NCBI GenBank assembly: GCA_943788935.1
Contig: CALSSE010000002.1
Location: 1 to 64,000 of the forward strand
DNA: 64,000 nucleotides
Direction: 5' to 3'
From: an uncultured bacterium
Lineage (GTDB): Bacteria > Myxococcota_A > Bradymonadia > UBA7976 > VGTA01
A program made the position numbers and the translations under genes. The notes beneath the pieces were generated by a model. That model did no database searches and was not told where the DNA came from. It worked only from the letters and a program-made list of their open reading frames with translations. Shown here one piece after another: positions 54,856-63,400 of the stretch (position 1 is the first letter of the stretch; each line of letters opens with the position of its first letter).

Positions 54856-55533
54856 ATGACAGAGCAAGAGAGCCTCTCAGAGTCGTCGAGCTCAGCAGAT
54901 ATATCTCAGCTTAAGCCTATGTTGAGAGGGGTGATTCATCAGTATACTTTCTACATCACCCTCATATTAGGGCCGGTGATGATTTGGCAGACTCAGCGCT
55001 CAGAGCAGCGACTAGGGAGTATTATCTATGCGCTCAGTGTGTGCTTACTGTTTGGTACAAGTACACTCTATCATCGTCTCAATTGGAGTCCAGAGAAGCG
55101 ACTCTGGATGCGTCGACTCGATCATACAATGATCTTCGTTCTCATCGCAGGTACCTTTACTCCTCTCGTCTCAACAGGGATTGACCCTGAGATGGGTACT
55201 TTTGTGCTGAAGGTGGTATGGGGCTCGGTGGTGGTCGGAGCGATCATTAAACTAGGCTGGCCGAGCGCTCCCAAATGGATCTCTGGTATCACTTATTGTG
55301 CTCTCGGTTGGTTCGCTGTGGTCCCCTTACCTGATATCTTAGAGCATTGGGGGTGGACGTGTGTTGTGTGGTTGCTTATCGGTGGCCTACTATACACTGT
55401 TGGCGCAGTTTGTTATGCGCTAAAACGCCCTAATCTGATCCCCGGTATTTTCGGTTATCATGAGATGTTTCATAGCTTTGTCAGTCTCGCAGCTCTCTGT
55501 CATTACTGCTCGATCGCTGCTGTTTCTTGGTGA
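54856..55533 (+). CDS. hemolysin III family (PAQR-like) membrane protein
   Basis: A 225-residue seven-helix membrane protein of the HlyIII/YqfA family. Conserved points are RGVIHQYTFYITLILGP, SVCLLFGTSTLYHRLNW with the Ser and His, RLDHTMIFVLIAGTFTP with the Asp-His, and the C-terminal HEMFHSFVSLAALCHY, the zinc-His cluster of the PAQR superfamily. Bacterial members affect membrane lipid composition; the haemolysin name is historical. AAAGGAGCGG precedes the ATG. The stop codon lies within the first copy of a 19-bp tandem repeat. Confidence 0.9.
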   Translation: MTEQESLSESSSSADISQLKPMLRGVIHQYTFYITLILGPVMIWQTQRSEQRLGSIIYALSVCLLFGTSTLYHRLNWSPEKRLWMRRLDHTMIFVLIAGTFTPLVSTGIDPEMGTFVLKVVWGSVVVGAIIKLGWPSAPKWISGITYCALGWFAVVPLPDILEHWGWTCVVWLLIGGLLYTVGAVCYALKRPNLIPGIFGYHEMFHSFVSLAALCHYCSIAAVSW

Positions 55534-55599
55534 GTACAGGGCTCTTGGTGAGTATAGGGTCTCTTGGTGAGTATAGGGTCTCTTGGTGAGTATAGGGAC
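55525..55599. repeat. 19-bp tandem repeat spanning the hemolysin III stop codon
   Basis: Four copies (18, 19, 19 and 19 bases) of TCTTGGTGAGTATAGGGTC. The first includes the end of the gene (Ser-Trp-stop), so the gene's last codons have been duplicated into the 3' region. Every copy carries TGGTGA, so the stop signal is repeated as well. Confidence 0.88.
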
Positions 55600-55869
55600 T
55601 TTATTCTCCCTAGCTCCACAGACCTTTTGTACTGATAAGCGTCTACATAGAGTGGATCATAACCTATGGAGAGTTCGAGCGTTCTCTCCGCTCTAAAAGT
55701 ATCAGTGGGTGAGCTTCGAATAGATCATGAGATTCATTTTGGGACTATCTGAAAGACACTAAGACTGATATATCCCCACGAAAGGTTGGAAAATTTTCAT
55801 CTTTTGCCTTTGATCAGTTTGTGATCAGATCACCCTATTAATGAACCTCTATCTCGTAAACTAAAACAT
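55600..55869. other. gap before the LtaS-like gene
   Basis: About 270 bp follow the 19-bp repeats without a recognisable gene. The region is A/T-rich near its end. I saw no strong promoter boxes or terminator in it. Confidence 0.4.
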
Positions 55870-58782
55870 ATGCAATACACTATGACGTTGATCTCGTTAC
55901 TCATGACCTTCTTTCCTGTCTTGGGCCTTAGACTCGCAGCGCTCATTGACACCGGTGTTGCTCTTGATGGTGTTTTACTCCGTGGGATCACTTCCGATAT
56001 CGCGAGCGCGCTGATCGCCTTAGTGTTGGTTCAAGACCTATTGAAGGTACCAGCTCGCGGCTTCTTAAAAAAATGTATCATAGGTCTATCTGTGACAGCT
56101 CTCTTAGTATGGATCGTGATCTGTTATGGGAACTATGAGCATATCCTAGCCAATGATTCAAATCTCGCGATAGGTAATGTGAAGTACCTTAAGAGCGGGA
56201 CATTTCTCAAAGGCTCTATGCTTCATATCAGTAGCCCGATATTGGCAGGATTATGTCTCCTAATCCCTCTATTCTGCTATGTATCGCTCTACCGTCGACC
56301 TAAAGTAGCATTCTTTTGGGCTCCCTATGCGATGTCTTTGCTGTTGTTAACTCTCTTATGGCCACTCCAGCGAGATCAACTGACATGGCTACAAGAGCAC
56401 CCGGTTCAGGGACTCTTTTCCAATGTGGAAGAAGAAGAGCTCACTACAAGTTCAGACCGAGATAAAGAGATCAGTGAGCGCTTGGCCGGTGATCTGAGCG
56501 GCGCGCCACGCTTCCCCTTCTTCTCTGGGGAGAAGCGACCTAATATACTATTGATCATGCTAGAGGGGGGGAATGGAGCCAACATCATCCCTTTTGCCAA
56601 ATATCATAAAGTCAAAATACCTGAGGTAATGCCCTTAATGAGTAAGGTGGCTGAGGAGCACTTTGGCGCCGCGACCTTTATCTCTAATCAGCGACAAACT
56701 GATCGGGGTGAGTATGCGCTCCTCTGTGGTGATTATCCGAAGTTAAATCGTCTACCTCCTCGAATGACTGACATCGCGACCGCTCAAGCTCATCAACGAT
56801 GTCTTCCCCAATTCTTAAGTGACCACGGGTATCAGACCGCTTATTTACAGCCGGCCCCGATGAGCTTCATGATGAAAGATCGCTTCATGAAGAAGATTGG
56901 GTTCCAAGTGAGCAAAGGCGCAGACTTTTTCCATAAAGGATACAAGCGCGGAGGGTGGGGGATTGATGATCGAGCGTTTTTTGAGCAGAGCTTCAAGGTG
57001 TTCAAAGAGCTAGAAGCGAAAGGGAAACCTTGGATGGCGGCCTTGATGACAGTGGGAACTCATCATCCACTGATCGTGCCGGGGACTTTTAGAAAAAAAA
57101 CAAAAGAGACCAAGATGTCTCATGCGCTTCGCTATACCGACAAATATTTGAAAGCGCTCCTCGATCAAATGAGAAAAGAGGGGATGCTTGATCATACCCT
57201 CGTATTAATTACATCTGATGAATCGAGGGGCTTTAAGAAGATCGGTGGAGTAACACGTACTCTTAGTCAAAATTGGAGTTTCTTGATCTCATTGGTACCT
57301 ACCGGTGAACCTACACAGGTTACCGAACCTTATAATCAGAGTGATGTCGCGCTCTCGGTGATCGATTATGCGGGTTTGGGGTCGAAGAAGCATGACTTTA
57401 TCGGGCGGAGCTTATTTCGTAAGTATGACACCCCTCGCGATCAGCCGATGTCGAACATCTTCTTTCATAAGTCATACTTGATCACTCCTGATCGTAAGTT
57501 AGCAATCTGCTCAGAGGATTTAAGGAAATGTAGTTATTATCAGCGTAAAGATGATCGATTCTTCGGACCCGGCTGGACTAAGGTAGGTCAATATAATCAG
57601 CTGAAATATCAACTGAGACGTTATGTCAACTGGAGCACAGCGGATCAGCAAGAACAGAGCTCTTTTAGACCTTTGATGAGCATGGTTACACTCGATAGAG
57701 GGCTCATTGAACTGACCCAAGTGGTCGGTAAGAGGCAATGGGTCTTTGGAGGTCAATACCTCTCTGCTCCTCGGGGGAAGAGAGCTTCTGTAGAGGTTGA
57801 TTTTGAACTTCAAGGTGACCCTCAAGCTCTCGTTAAGATCACCTCTCGTTTAGATCTAGAGCATAAGTATAAACATAAGCTCCCACCGGTCGCGGCGTTG
57901 AAAGTGGGGGATCGATATCATCTCCGTTATACCTTCAGCAGAGATGACGCAATCAGGCAATTGGAGCATATCTTATGGGCATGGAGACTCAATTCAAAGC
58001 GTGCCCGATTGATCGTCCATAAAGCTGAAATTAAATTTGAAGACCTTGAAGAGGGCGCAGATGAGGACGCCGGTCTTGACAACGTTAAGCTCACCATATC
58101 CCGTCGAGTTGGCTCAAAGTGGCGACCTGTTAAACTCGCGAAAGATGCTGTCGTGTCTGTGCATCAAGACCCGGGCTACAGGATTAATCCTTGTATCAAG
58201 CGTACTTTGCGAGGAGAGCTTATCGCCGAGGGATGCCCCAAAGGCTATATCATATTAGGACCGCATCAGAGCGCTGTGTCGAAGAGCAAGTTGAACGCTC
58301 AATATGTTCTAGAAGGTCTAGACGGCGCAGGGGTGCTCAGCTCTAGCCTCTATGATATCAGCTCCCGAAAGCTCTTGGGGCGTACAGCAACATTCGACCT
58401 TAAAAAAGGAGAGACGATTACGCTTAAAGTAGAGGCGATCACCGATAAAGATCTCCATAGTATAGAGTCACGACTACGAGTGAAGAAGCGACCAAGTAGC
58501 GAGGGCCCCCCCTTTAGATTTCGGGTGATCGAGGGCTCGCTTGGAGTCTCACCCACTGAAGAGTCTCTATCAGATCAGCCAGCTGATAAAGTAAAGGGTA
58601 AACCAAAGAGCAAACTCAGAGGAAAGACTAAGAGCAAACTCAGAGGAAAGACTAAGAGCAAACTCAGAGGAAAGACTAAGAGCAAACTCAGAGGAAAGAC
58701 TAAGAGCAAACTCAGAGGAAAGACTAAGAGCAAACTCAGAGGAAAGACTAAGAGCAAACCCAAGCGCAAACCCACCAAGTGA
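55870..58782 (+). CDS. LtaS-like membrane sulfatase-fold protein with Lys/Arg repeat tail
   Basis: A 970-residue protein. Around five N-terminal membrane helices precede an extracytoplasmic alkaline-phosphatase-superfamily domain like lipoteichoic acid synthase or phosphoethanolamine transferases. NILLIMLEGGNGANI gives the first metal site, NQRQTDRGEYALLCGDYP the probable nucleophile Thr, MTVGTHHPL a His pair and LVLITSDESRG the Asp/Glu site. A beta-rich region follows the catalytic domain. The C-terminus ends in six Ser-Lys-Leu-Arg-Gly-Lys-Thr-Lys repeats, a very basic tail that may bind acidic polymers. The start has no strong ribosome site. Confidence 0.8.
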   Translation: MQYTMTLISLLMTFFPVLGLRLAALIDTGVALDGVLLRGITSDIASALIALVLVQDLLKVPARGFLKKCIIGLSVTALLVWIVICYGNYEHILANDSNLAIGNVKYLKSGTFLKGSMLHISSPILAGLCLLIPLFCYVSLYRRPKVAFFWAPYAMSLLLLTLLWPLQRDQLTWLQEHPVQGLFSNVEEEELTTSSDRDKEISERLAGDLSGAPRFPFFSGEKRPNILLIMLEGGNGANIIPFAKYHKVKIPEVMPLMSKVAEEHFGAATFISNQRQTDRGEYALLCGDYPKLNRLPPRMTDIATAQAHQRCLPQFLSDHGYQTAYLQPAPMSFMMKDRFMKKIGFQVSKGADFFHKGYKRGGWGIDDRAFFEQSFKVFKELEAKGKPWMAALMTVGTHHPLIVPGTFRKKTKETKMSHALRYTDKYLKALLDQMRKEGMLDHTLVLITSDESRGFKKIGGVTRTLSQNWSFLISLVPTGEPTQVTEPYNQSDVALSVIDYAGLGSKKHDFIGRSLFRKYDTPRDQPMSNIFFHKSYLITPDRKLAICSEDLRKCSYYQRKDDRFFGPGWTKVGQYNQLKYQLRRYVNWSTADQQEQSSFRPLMSMVTLDRGLIELTQVVGKRQWVFGGQYLSAPRGKRASVEVDFELQGDPQALVKITSRLDLEHKYKHKLPPVAALKVGDRYHLRYTFSRDDAIRQLEHILWAWRLNSKRARLIVHKAEIKFEDLEEGADEDAGLDNVKLTISRRVGSKWRPVKLAKDAVVSVHQDPGYRINPCIKRTLRGELIAEGCPKGYIILGPHQSAVSKSKLNAQYVLEGLDGAGVLSSSLYDISSRKLLGRTATFDLKKGETITLKVEAITDKDLHSIESRLRVKKRPSSEGPPFRFRVIEGSLGVSPTEESLSDQPADKVKGKPKSKLRGKTKSKLRGKTKSKLRGKTKSKLRGKTKSKLRGKTKSKLRGKTKSKPKRKPTK
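58609..58752. repeat. 24-bp tandem repeat (SKLRGKTK)
   Basis: Six nearly identical copies of the 24-bp unit AGCAAACTCAGAGGAAAGAC plus TAAG encode an eight-residue basic repeat at the end of the LtaS-like protein. The unit preserves the frame. The near identity of copies points to recent expansion. Confidence 0.92.
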
Positions 58783-58860
58783 GGCTCATGAAAGAGAAAC
58801 CCTAGCCTTCAGTATATAAGGCAGACTCTAAGCCTCTAATCGAGCGTTTTAATGAGTGCT

Positions 58861-60390
58861 TCAGGGACAAGAGCTCACTAAGTCTAAGCTGTAGGTTACC
58901 TCTGAGACAGGTTGATAAGGATAGATGATGAGATTGATCGTCTGATCTTCACTCCCAATGTTTGTGTGGGTCACCTCTTCGGTGCCGGTGACCCCGGCAG
59001 AGACATCTTGCGATATGATATCGCCGGGAAAAGTAAACTCTATATCGATATCGACAATATCACTGTCAAAGGTGACAGAAGCGGTGGTCGTCCCACCGGG
59101 ACAGATAGAGACTGCATAATAGTCAATGTCTGGCCCACAGAGACTGAGGACCTCATCATCGGTGATCAATCCGGTTAATAATGTAGATGTCGCCTCCTCT
59201 GATCGATCATTTGGTTCATAGAAGTCGTCTACACAGTCGGTCATCACCTCCACACAGCTGTTTGAGACGCAATCATAGCCTAGGTCACAATCAAAGTTCG
59301 CTTCACACTCCATACATTGCTCGTTGACACAACGAGGTGTAGAGAAGGGGCAGTCTAGGTCAATGAGGCACTCACGGTCGGTAGGTGTGACTCTATCTTG
59401 CAGACAATCGATGAGCTCCGAAGTACATGACTGATCGATACAGGCTGAATCTGTACACATGTTGACCTCAGTGCAAGAGACCAAGATAGCGAGCGCTACA
59501 GTAGCGGAAGAGGTCCCTCCGCTTACACAGCCTTGATTACAAGGATCGTCTCCCTCGGGGCACCCTTCGATACAGTTAATGACTTCGGAACAGCTTAGGC
59601 TATTGGGAGCGGGCGGGTTTGAGCCCGTCATCTCGGTACCTGCCATCTCAGTGCCCGCCATCTCAGTACCCGCCATCTCAGCGCCTGCCATCTCAGTGCC
59701 CGCCATCTCAGCGCCCGCCATCTCAGTCCGCCCCGCCATGGGTACATCTCCTTGCTCGCAACGGGCGAGCTCTGAGGCGCATTGCTGAGAGAGACAGCTG
59801 ATCTCTGCTTCGCAGTTAGATCTGAGGTCACAGTTGATGAGTTCGTCAAGGGCGGTGACCCCCTCAAGACTTCCTTGATTCAGGCAGTTCTCTGTACAGG
59901 CGGGATCGCTGTTACACATCCCGAAACACTCAAGAATCCCTAGACAGCTTAATTCTTGAGTGGGCTCTGTACCAGCGGTCATTGTGCCGGCGGTCATTGT
60001 GCCGGCGGTCATTGTGCCGGCGGTCATGGTGCCGGCGGTCATTGTGCCGGCGGTCATTGTGCCGGCGGTCATGGTACCGGCGGTCATGGTACCGGCAGTC
60101 ATGGTACCGGCAGTCATGGTACCGGCAGTCATCGTACCGGCAGTCATCGTACCGGCAGTCATCACACCGGCGAGCTCATCGCCCCCTTGCGAAGAGTTAC
60201 CCCCCTGATTGGCTTCTACCCCACCCATTGTCATCATCGTTCCCGCGTTGTCACCAAGTGAAGGAGAGGCGCCCATATCTCGAACACGCACCATTCTCTC
60301 TGGAAAACTAGGGAGGTCTCCTTGATCTTCGCAAGCGACGCTTAACAAGATGATCATGACACTCCAATAGGTAACAGAAGTCCTAGACAT
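58861..60390 (-). CDS. Cys-rich lipoprotein with AGTMT and MAGTE repeat stalks
   Basis: A 509-residue lipoprotein starting at ATG 60390, where GGAGAGAACT lies upstream; an ATG at 60426 in frame would overlap the previous gene. The signal ends IILLSVACEDQ. A stalk of 13 Ala-Gly-Thr-Met-Thr units follows, then a Cys-rich module (CLGILECFGMCNSDPAC), a second stalk of Met-Ala-Gly-[TA]-Glu units, a second Cys-rich module, and a C-terminal beta domain (DFYEPNDRSEEATSTLLTG) resembling the bacterial pre-peptidase-like fold. The Cys modules resemble those in the trypsin-like protein at 45-47 kb. Binding function is unknown. Confidence 0.78.
   Translation of the reverse strand: MSRTSVTYWSVMIILLSVACEDQGDLPSFPERMVRVRDMGASPSLGDNAGTMMTMGGVEANQGGNSSQGGDELAGVMTAGTMTAGTMTAGTMTAGTMTAGTMTAGTMTAGTMTAGTMTAGTMTAGTMTAGTMTAGTMTAGTEPTQELSCLGILECFGMCNSDPACTENCLNQGSLEGVTALDELINCDLRSNCEAEISCLSQQCASELARCEQGDVPMAGRTEMAGAEMAGTEMAGAEMAGTEMAGTEMAGTEMTGSNPPAPNSLSCSEVINCIEGCPEGDDPCNQGCVSGGTSSATVALAILVSCTEVNMCTDSACIDQSCTSELIDCLQDRVTPTDRECLIDLDCPFSTPRCVNEQCMECEANFDCDLGYDCVSNSCVEVMTDCVDDFYEPNDRSEEATSTLLTGLITDDEVLSLCGPDIDYYAVSICPGGTTTASVTFDSDIVDIDIEFTFPGDIISQDVSAGVTGTEEVTHTNIGSEDQTINLIIYPYQPVSEVTYSLDLVSSCP
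59636..59735. repeat. 15-bp tandem repeat (MAGTE/MAGAE)
   Basis: About seven copies of a 15-bp unit close to GCCCGCCATCTCAGT encode Glu-Met-Ala-Gly-Thr or Glu-Met-Ala-Gly-Ala on the minus strand. This is the second stalk of the lipoprotein. Confidence 0.85.
59971..60165. repeat. 15-bp tandem repeat (AGTMT), 13 copies
   Basis: Thirteen 15-bp units close to GCCGGCGGTCATTGT encode Ala-Gly-Thr-Met-Thr. Third-position variants (ATTGT, ATGGT, ATCGT) come in blocks, indicating stepwise expansion of the array. Confidence 0.93.
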
Positions 60391-60422
60391 AGTTCTCTCC
60401 TGAGTATTTTGCGCTGAACGGT

Positions 60423-63400
60423 TCATCTTGAAAAGAGTAGCTGATTACAACGACCCACAAAAGCCTCATTGAAATCAACTCGTGACCATTTGGTGATCGT
60501 TAGTCCGTCAGACGATTCTTGGTTCATTATTTCTCCACAGTGTACAGGTCTCCCCTGAAAACTCTGCGCGGTACATGATTGTTGTGTAATCGGCGTGCTG
60601 CCAGTAATGGGTGTGCAGCGTGATTCGCCATTAACAGGATTTTTAATCATACCCACTCTGAAATTAAGACTCGACATGACCTGATTAAGTCGCTGAATCT
60701 CTTCACTCTCTGTGTCAGAGTTTGGTTGAACCCGACAGGTAAAGGCTAAATGCAGCTCGGTATAACTCTCTGAAATGACATAAGATTGCTCTTGAGTATA
60801 GGTGCTTAGGTTACAGCGTTCACTGCTCTCTAAGTCGTCGCTATTGATGCAAGTCCAAGGATCGAGAGACGGTTCGCGAGGTCCCCAGATTACCGCGGTT
60901 TTGCAGTGAAGGTCGATCCACTCACTCCACCCCGTCAAGTTGGGGTCGCACACCAAGCGAGGTAGGAGGCGATCGGCGCTGTCTTGAGCATCTGAGTAGA
61001 GAGGGGACAGCGATGTCTCATTAATACTAACCGCATTTAACCCGATAAATGAACCGTTGCTTGATGCTCTAAAGTTAACTTGATCAGAGATGATCACTTG
61101 ATTGGCCTGCCCAAAGTCTTGTCGGGTATGGGTGAGCCAAGTTTCACAGGCATTGACGATCGCTTCACCGCATACGTTACCTTCATCGATGACGTCATCA
61201 CAGTCATTATCAATGGAGTCACAAGCCTCTTGTAGCTCACAATCACAGCTAGCCTCTCCCTCATCGACTTGACCATCACAGTCATCATCAAGCATGTTGC
61301 AATAGACCTCCTCCTCTTGACAGCATAAAGATTCCCCTGCTGATACATTGGGGATGATCTCGCAATCACAGAGTCCTGGTTCAGGACCATCCCCAAAGTT
61401 GTCTTCACAGCGATCTTCTCTGCACTGACCGTCGACACAGTTGACGACGCTGTTAGGAAAGAGAGTATCGCAACGCTGTTCGCAGCCACCGCAATGATTT
61501 GGGTCGTTAGTCACCAACTCATCGATTTGACCGTCACAGTCATTATCTTCCCCATCGCACACCTCAGGCTCACTGATCGCTTGACAGCTCTCAACGAGCT
61601 CACCCAAGCGACACTCGGTCAGACCTTCGGAGCGACCACAAGAGACGAGCTCATCACAATTGATCGGCGAGGGTGTAAAGTCTTCGTCTATGAATCCATC
61701 ACAGTCGTTGTCAATCCCATCACACACATAAGCAGCTGAGACGGTCTCTGTAGTGACTTGTTCTCCAAGATAGGTCATCGGCTCTCTTCGACAAGTGTTG
61801 ACCATACTCCCAACTTCGCAGAATTGTACACCTGTGACGCCACACCACATACCTGTTATTCTCCCCTCGGCATCACAATCGATCAAAGCTCGCTCTATCT
61901 CATCAACAAGTCCGTTCTGATTATCATCGATTCGATTACACATCTCGGTGTTATTGGGATTCGACAAGTCATTACAGAATAGTCGGGTGGGGTCACTCAG
62001 ATCACACGCATATAACCCATTAGGGATATTTCCCTGGGGAGTACTGCAAGGCTCATCAATCAACTCAAAACCGTTGTTATTATCTCCATCACAATCGCTG
62101 TCGAGTGTATCGCCACAGCGCTCAAGTTCAGGCGCTATGAGCTCGGCATCACAATATTTATCTCCCTCTTCGTTGACCCTATACTGACCATAGGATTCAC
62201 ACTCTCCTCGATTCTCATTGAGGACACATACACCTTGGAGCGCCTCGTCGACCACCCCATCGCAATCATTATCGAGTCCATCACTCTCTGCCTCTAAGAG
62301 CTGTTCGGTCGGCGCGAGGTCATATTGACAGTCTCCAATTCCATCTCGGAAGTCGATCGTCAGCTTCTCTCCGCCGAAGCGCTGCTCTCGACTATCGAGC
62401 TTGAGAATACAAGCATCAAGCTCAATGCAACGTTGATCAATAGAGTTGGGAAGGGTCGCACATGAGACCCCCGGTTGGTCACCGGTGAATATTAAGGTCG
62501 CCCTCACTCGTTGATCAACATCTATTTCGGCGCTCGGAGACTCAGCGAGCCTTAACCTTTGATCTACCCCCCAGGCGATTGGGAGACTCTCGGTTAACTC
62601 TCCATCGAGTGAGAGCTGGAAGCAGCCAGCGAAGTCTCCTTCGGCTCTAGCTTCAAAGAGCATATTCTGACAGCCACCGGGATCGGGAGAGAGGCAAGCG
62701 TCTAGCTTTAGTTGAAGTTCGGGCGACTGTGGAGAGCCTTGGCAGCCTATTGATAGAATCGAGATGCAGAGCAGGATCGACAGTCGATTAAGCCTAGAGT
62801 TGTTCGATAAGCTATTTTTTATTGATGCCCTTCGAGACTTTAGCAGGGAGATAAGTAATAAAAAGAGCACGGAGAGCGGTTTGAGGTGACTAGAGCTTGA
62901 TTGACAGCCACTCTCTTCTTGACTTGGAGCGTCCACTCCTAGGTCAAAATAGTTGATCGGCGCCTCTCCAAAATCTTGGAGAGAGCCGTTTGAGCTTGTC
63001 CCAGCGACTCCGGCGTCCATTGGCTCCATCACCATTGCCCCTGCGGTGGTCCCGCTCGCTTCGGCTCCCCCCATCTCATCTCCGGCGCTCTCTCCTCCGG
63101 CGCTCTCTTCTCCGGCGCTCTCTCCTCCAACGCTCTCTCCTCCAGCGCTCTCTAAATCATCTAAGACACATTCAGCTCTTCCGGTGGTGTAGTCACACCG
63201 TTGACCAAAAGGGCACTCTATACGATCGCAGGGATTATCACGACATTGACCTTCAATGCATGCTCTACCAGGCCCACAGAGGACTCCAGCACATGGGTCT
63301 CGTCTACACTGACCATCTAGACATACCTGGCCGTTGAGGCAATCCACATCAAAACAAGGGTTGGGGATGCAGGATCCATCGGCACAGAGCTCTCCGCGAC

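Noticed and set aside
59971..60165. Possible CRISPR array
   Set aside because: Units are contiguous 15-mers without spacers and encode a protein repeat in frame.
59956..60311. Plus-strand repeat frames opposite the AGTMT tract
   Set aside because: Translation of the antisense of a 15-bp repeat; no ribosome site, and the minus-strand gene is clearly coding.
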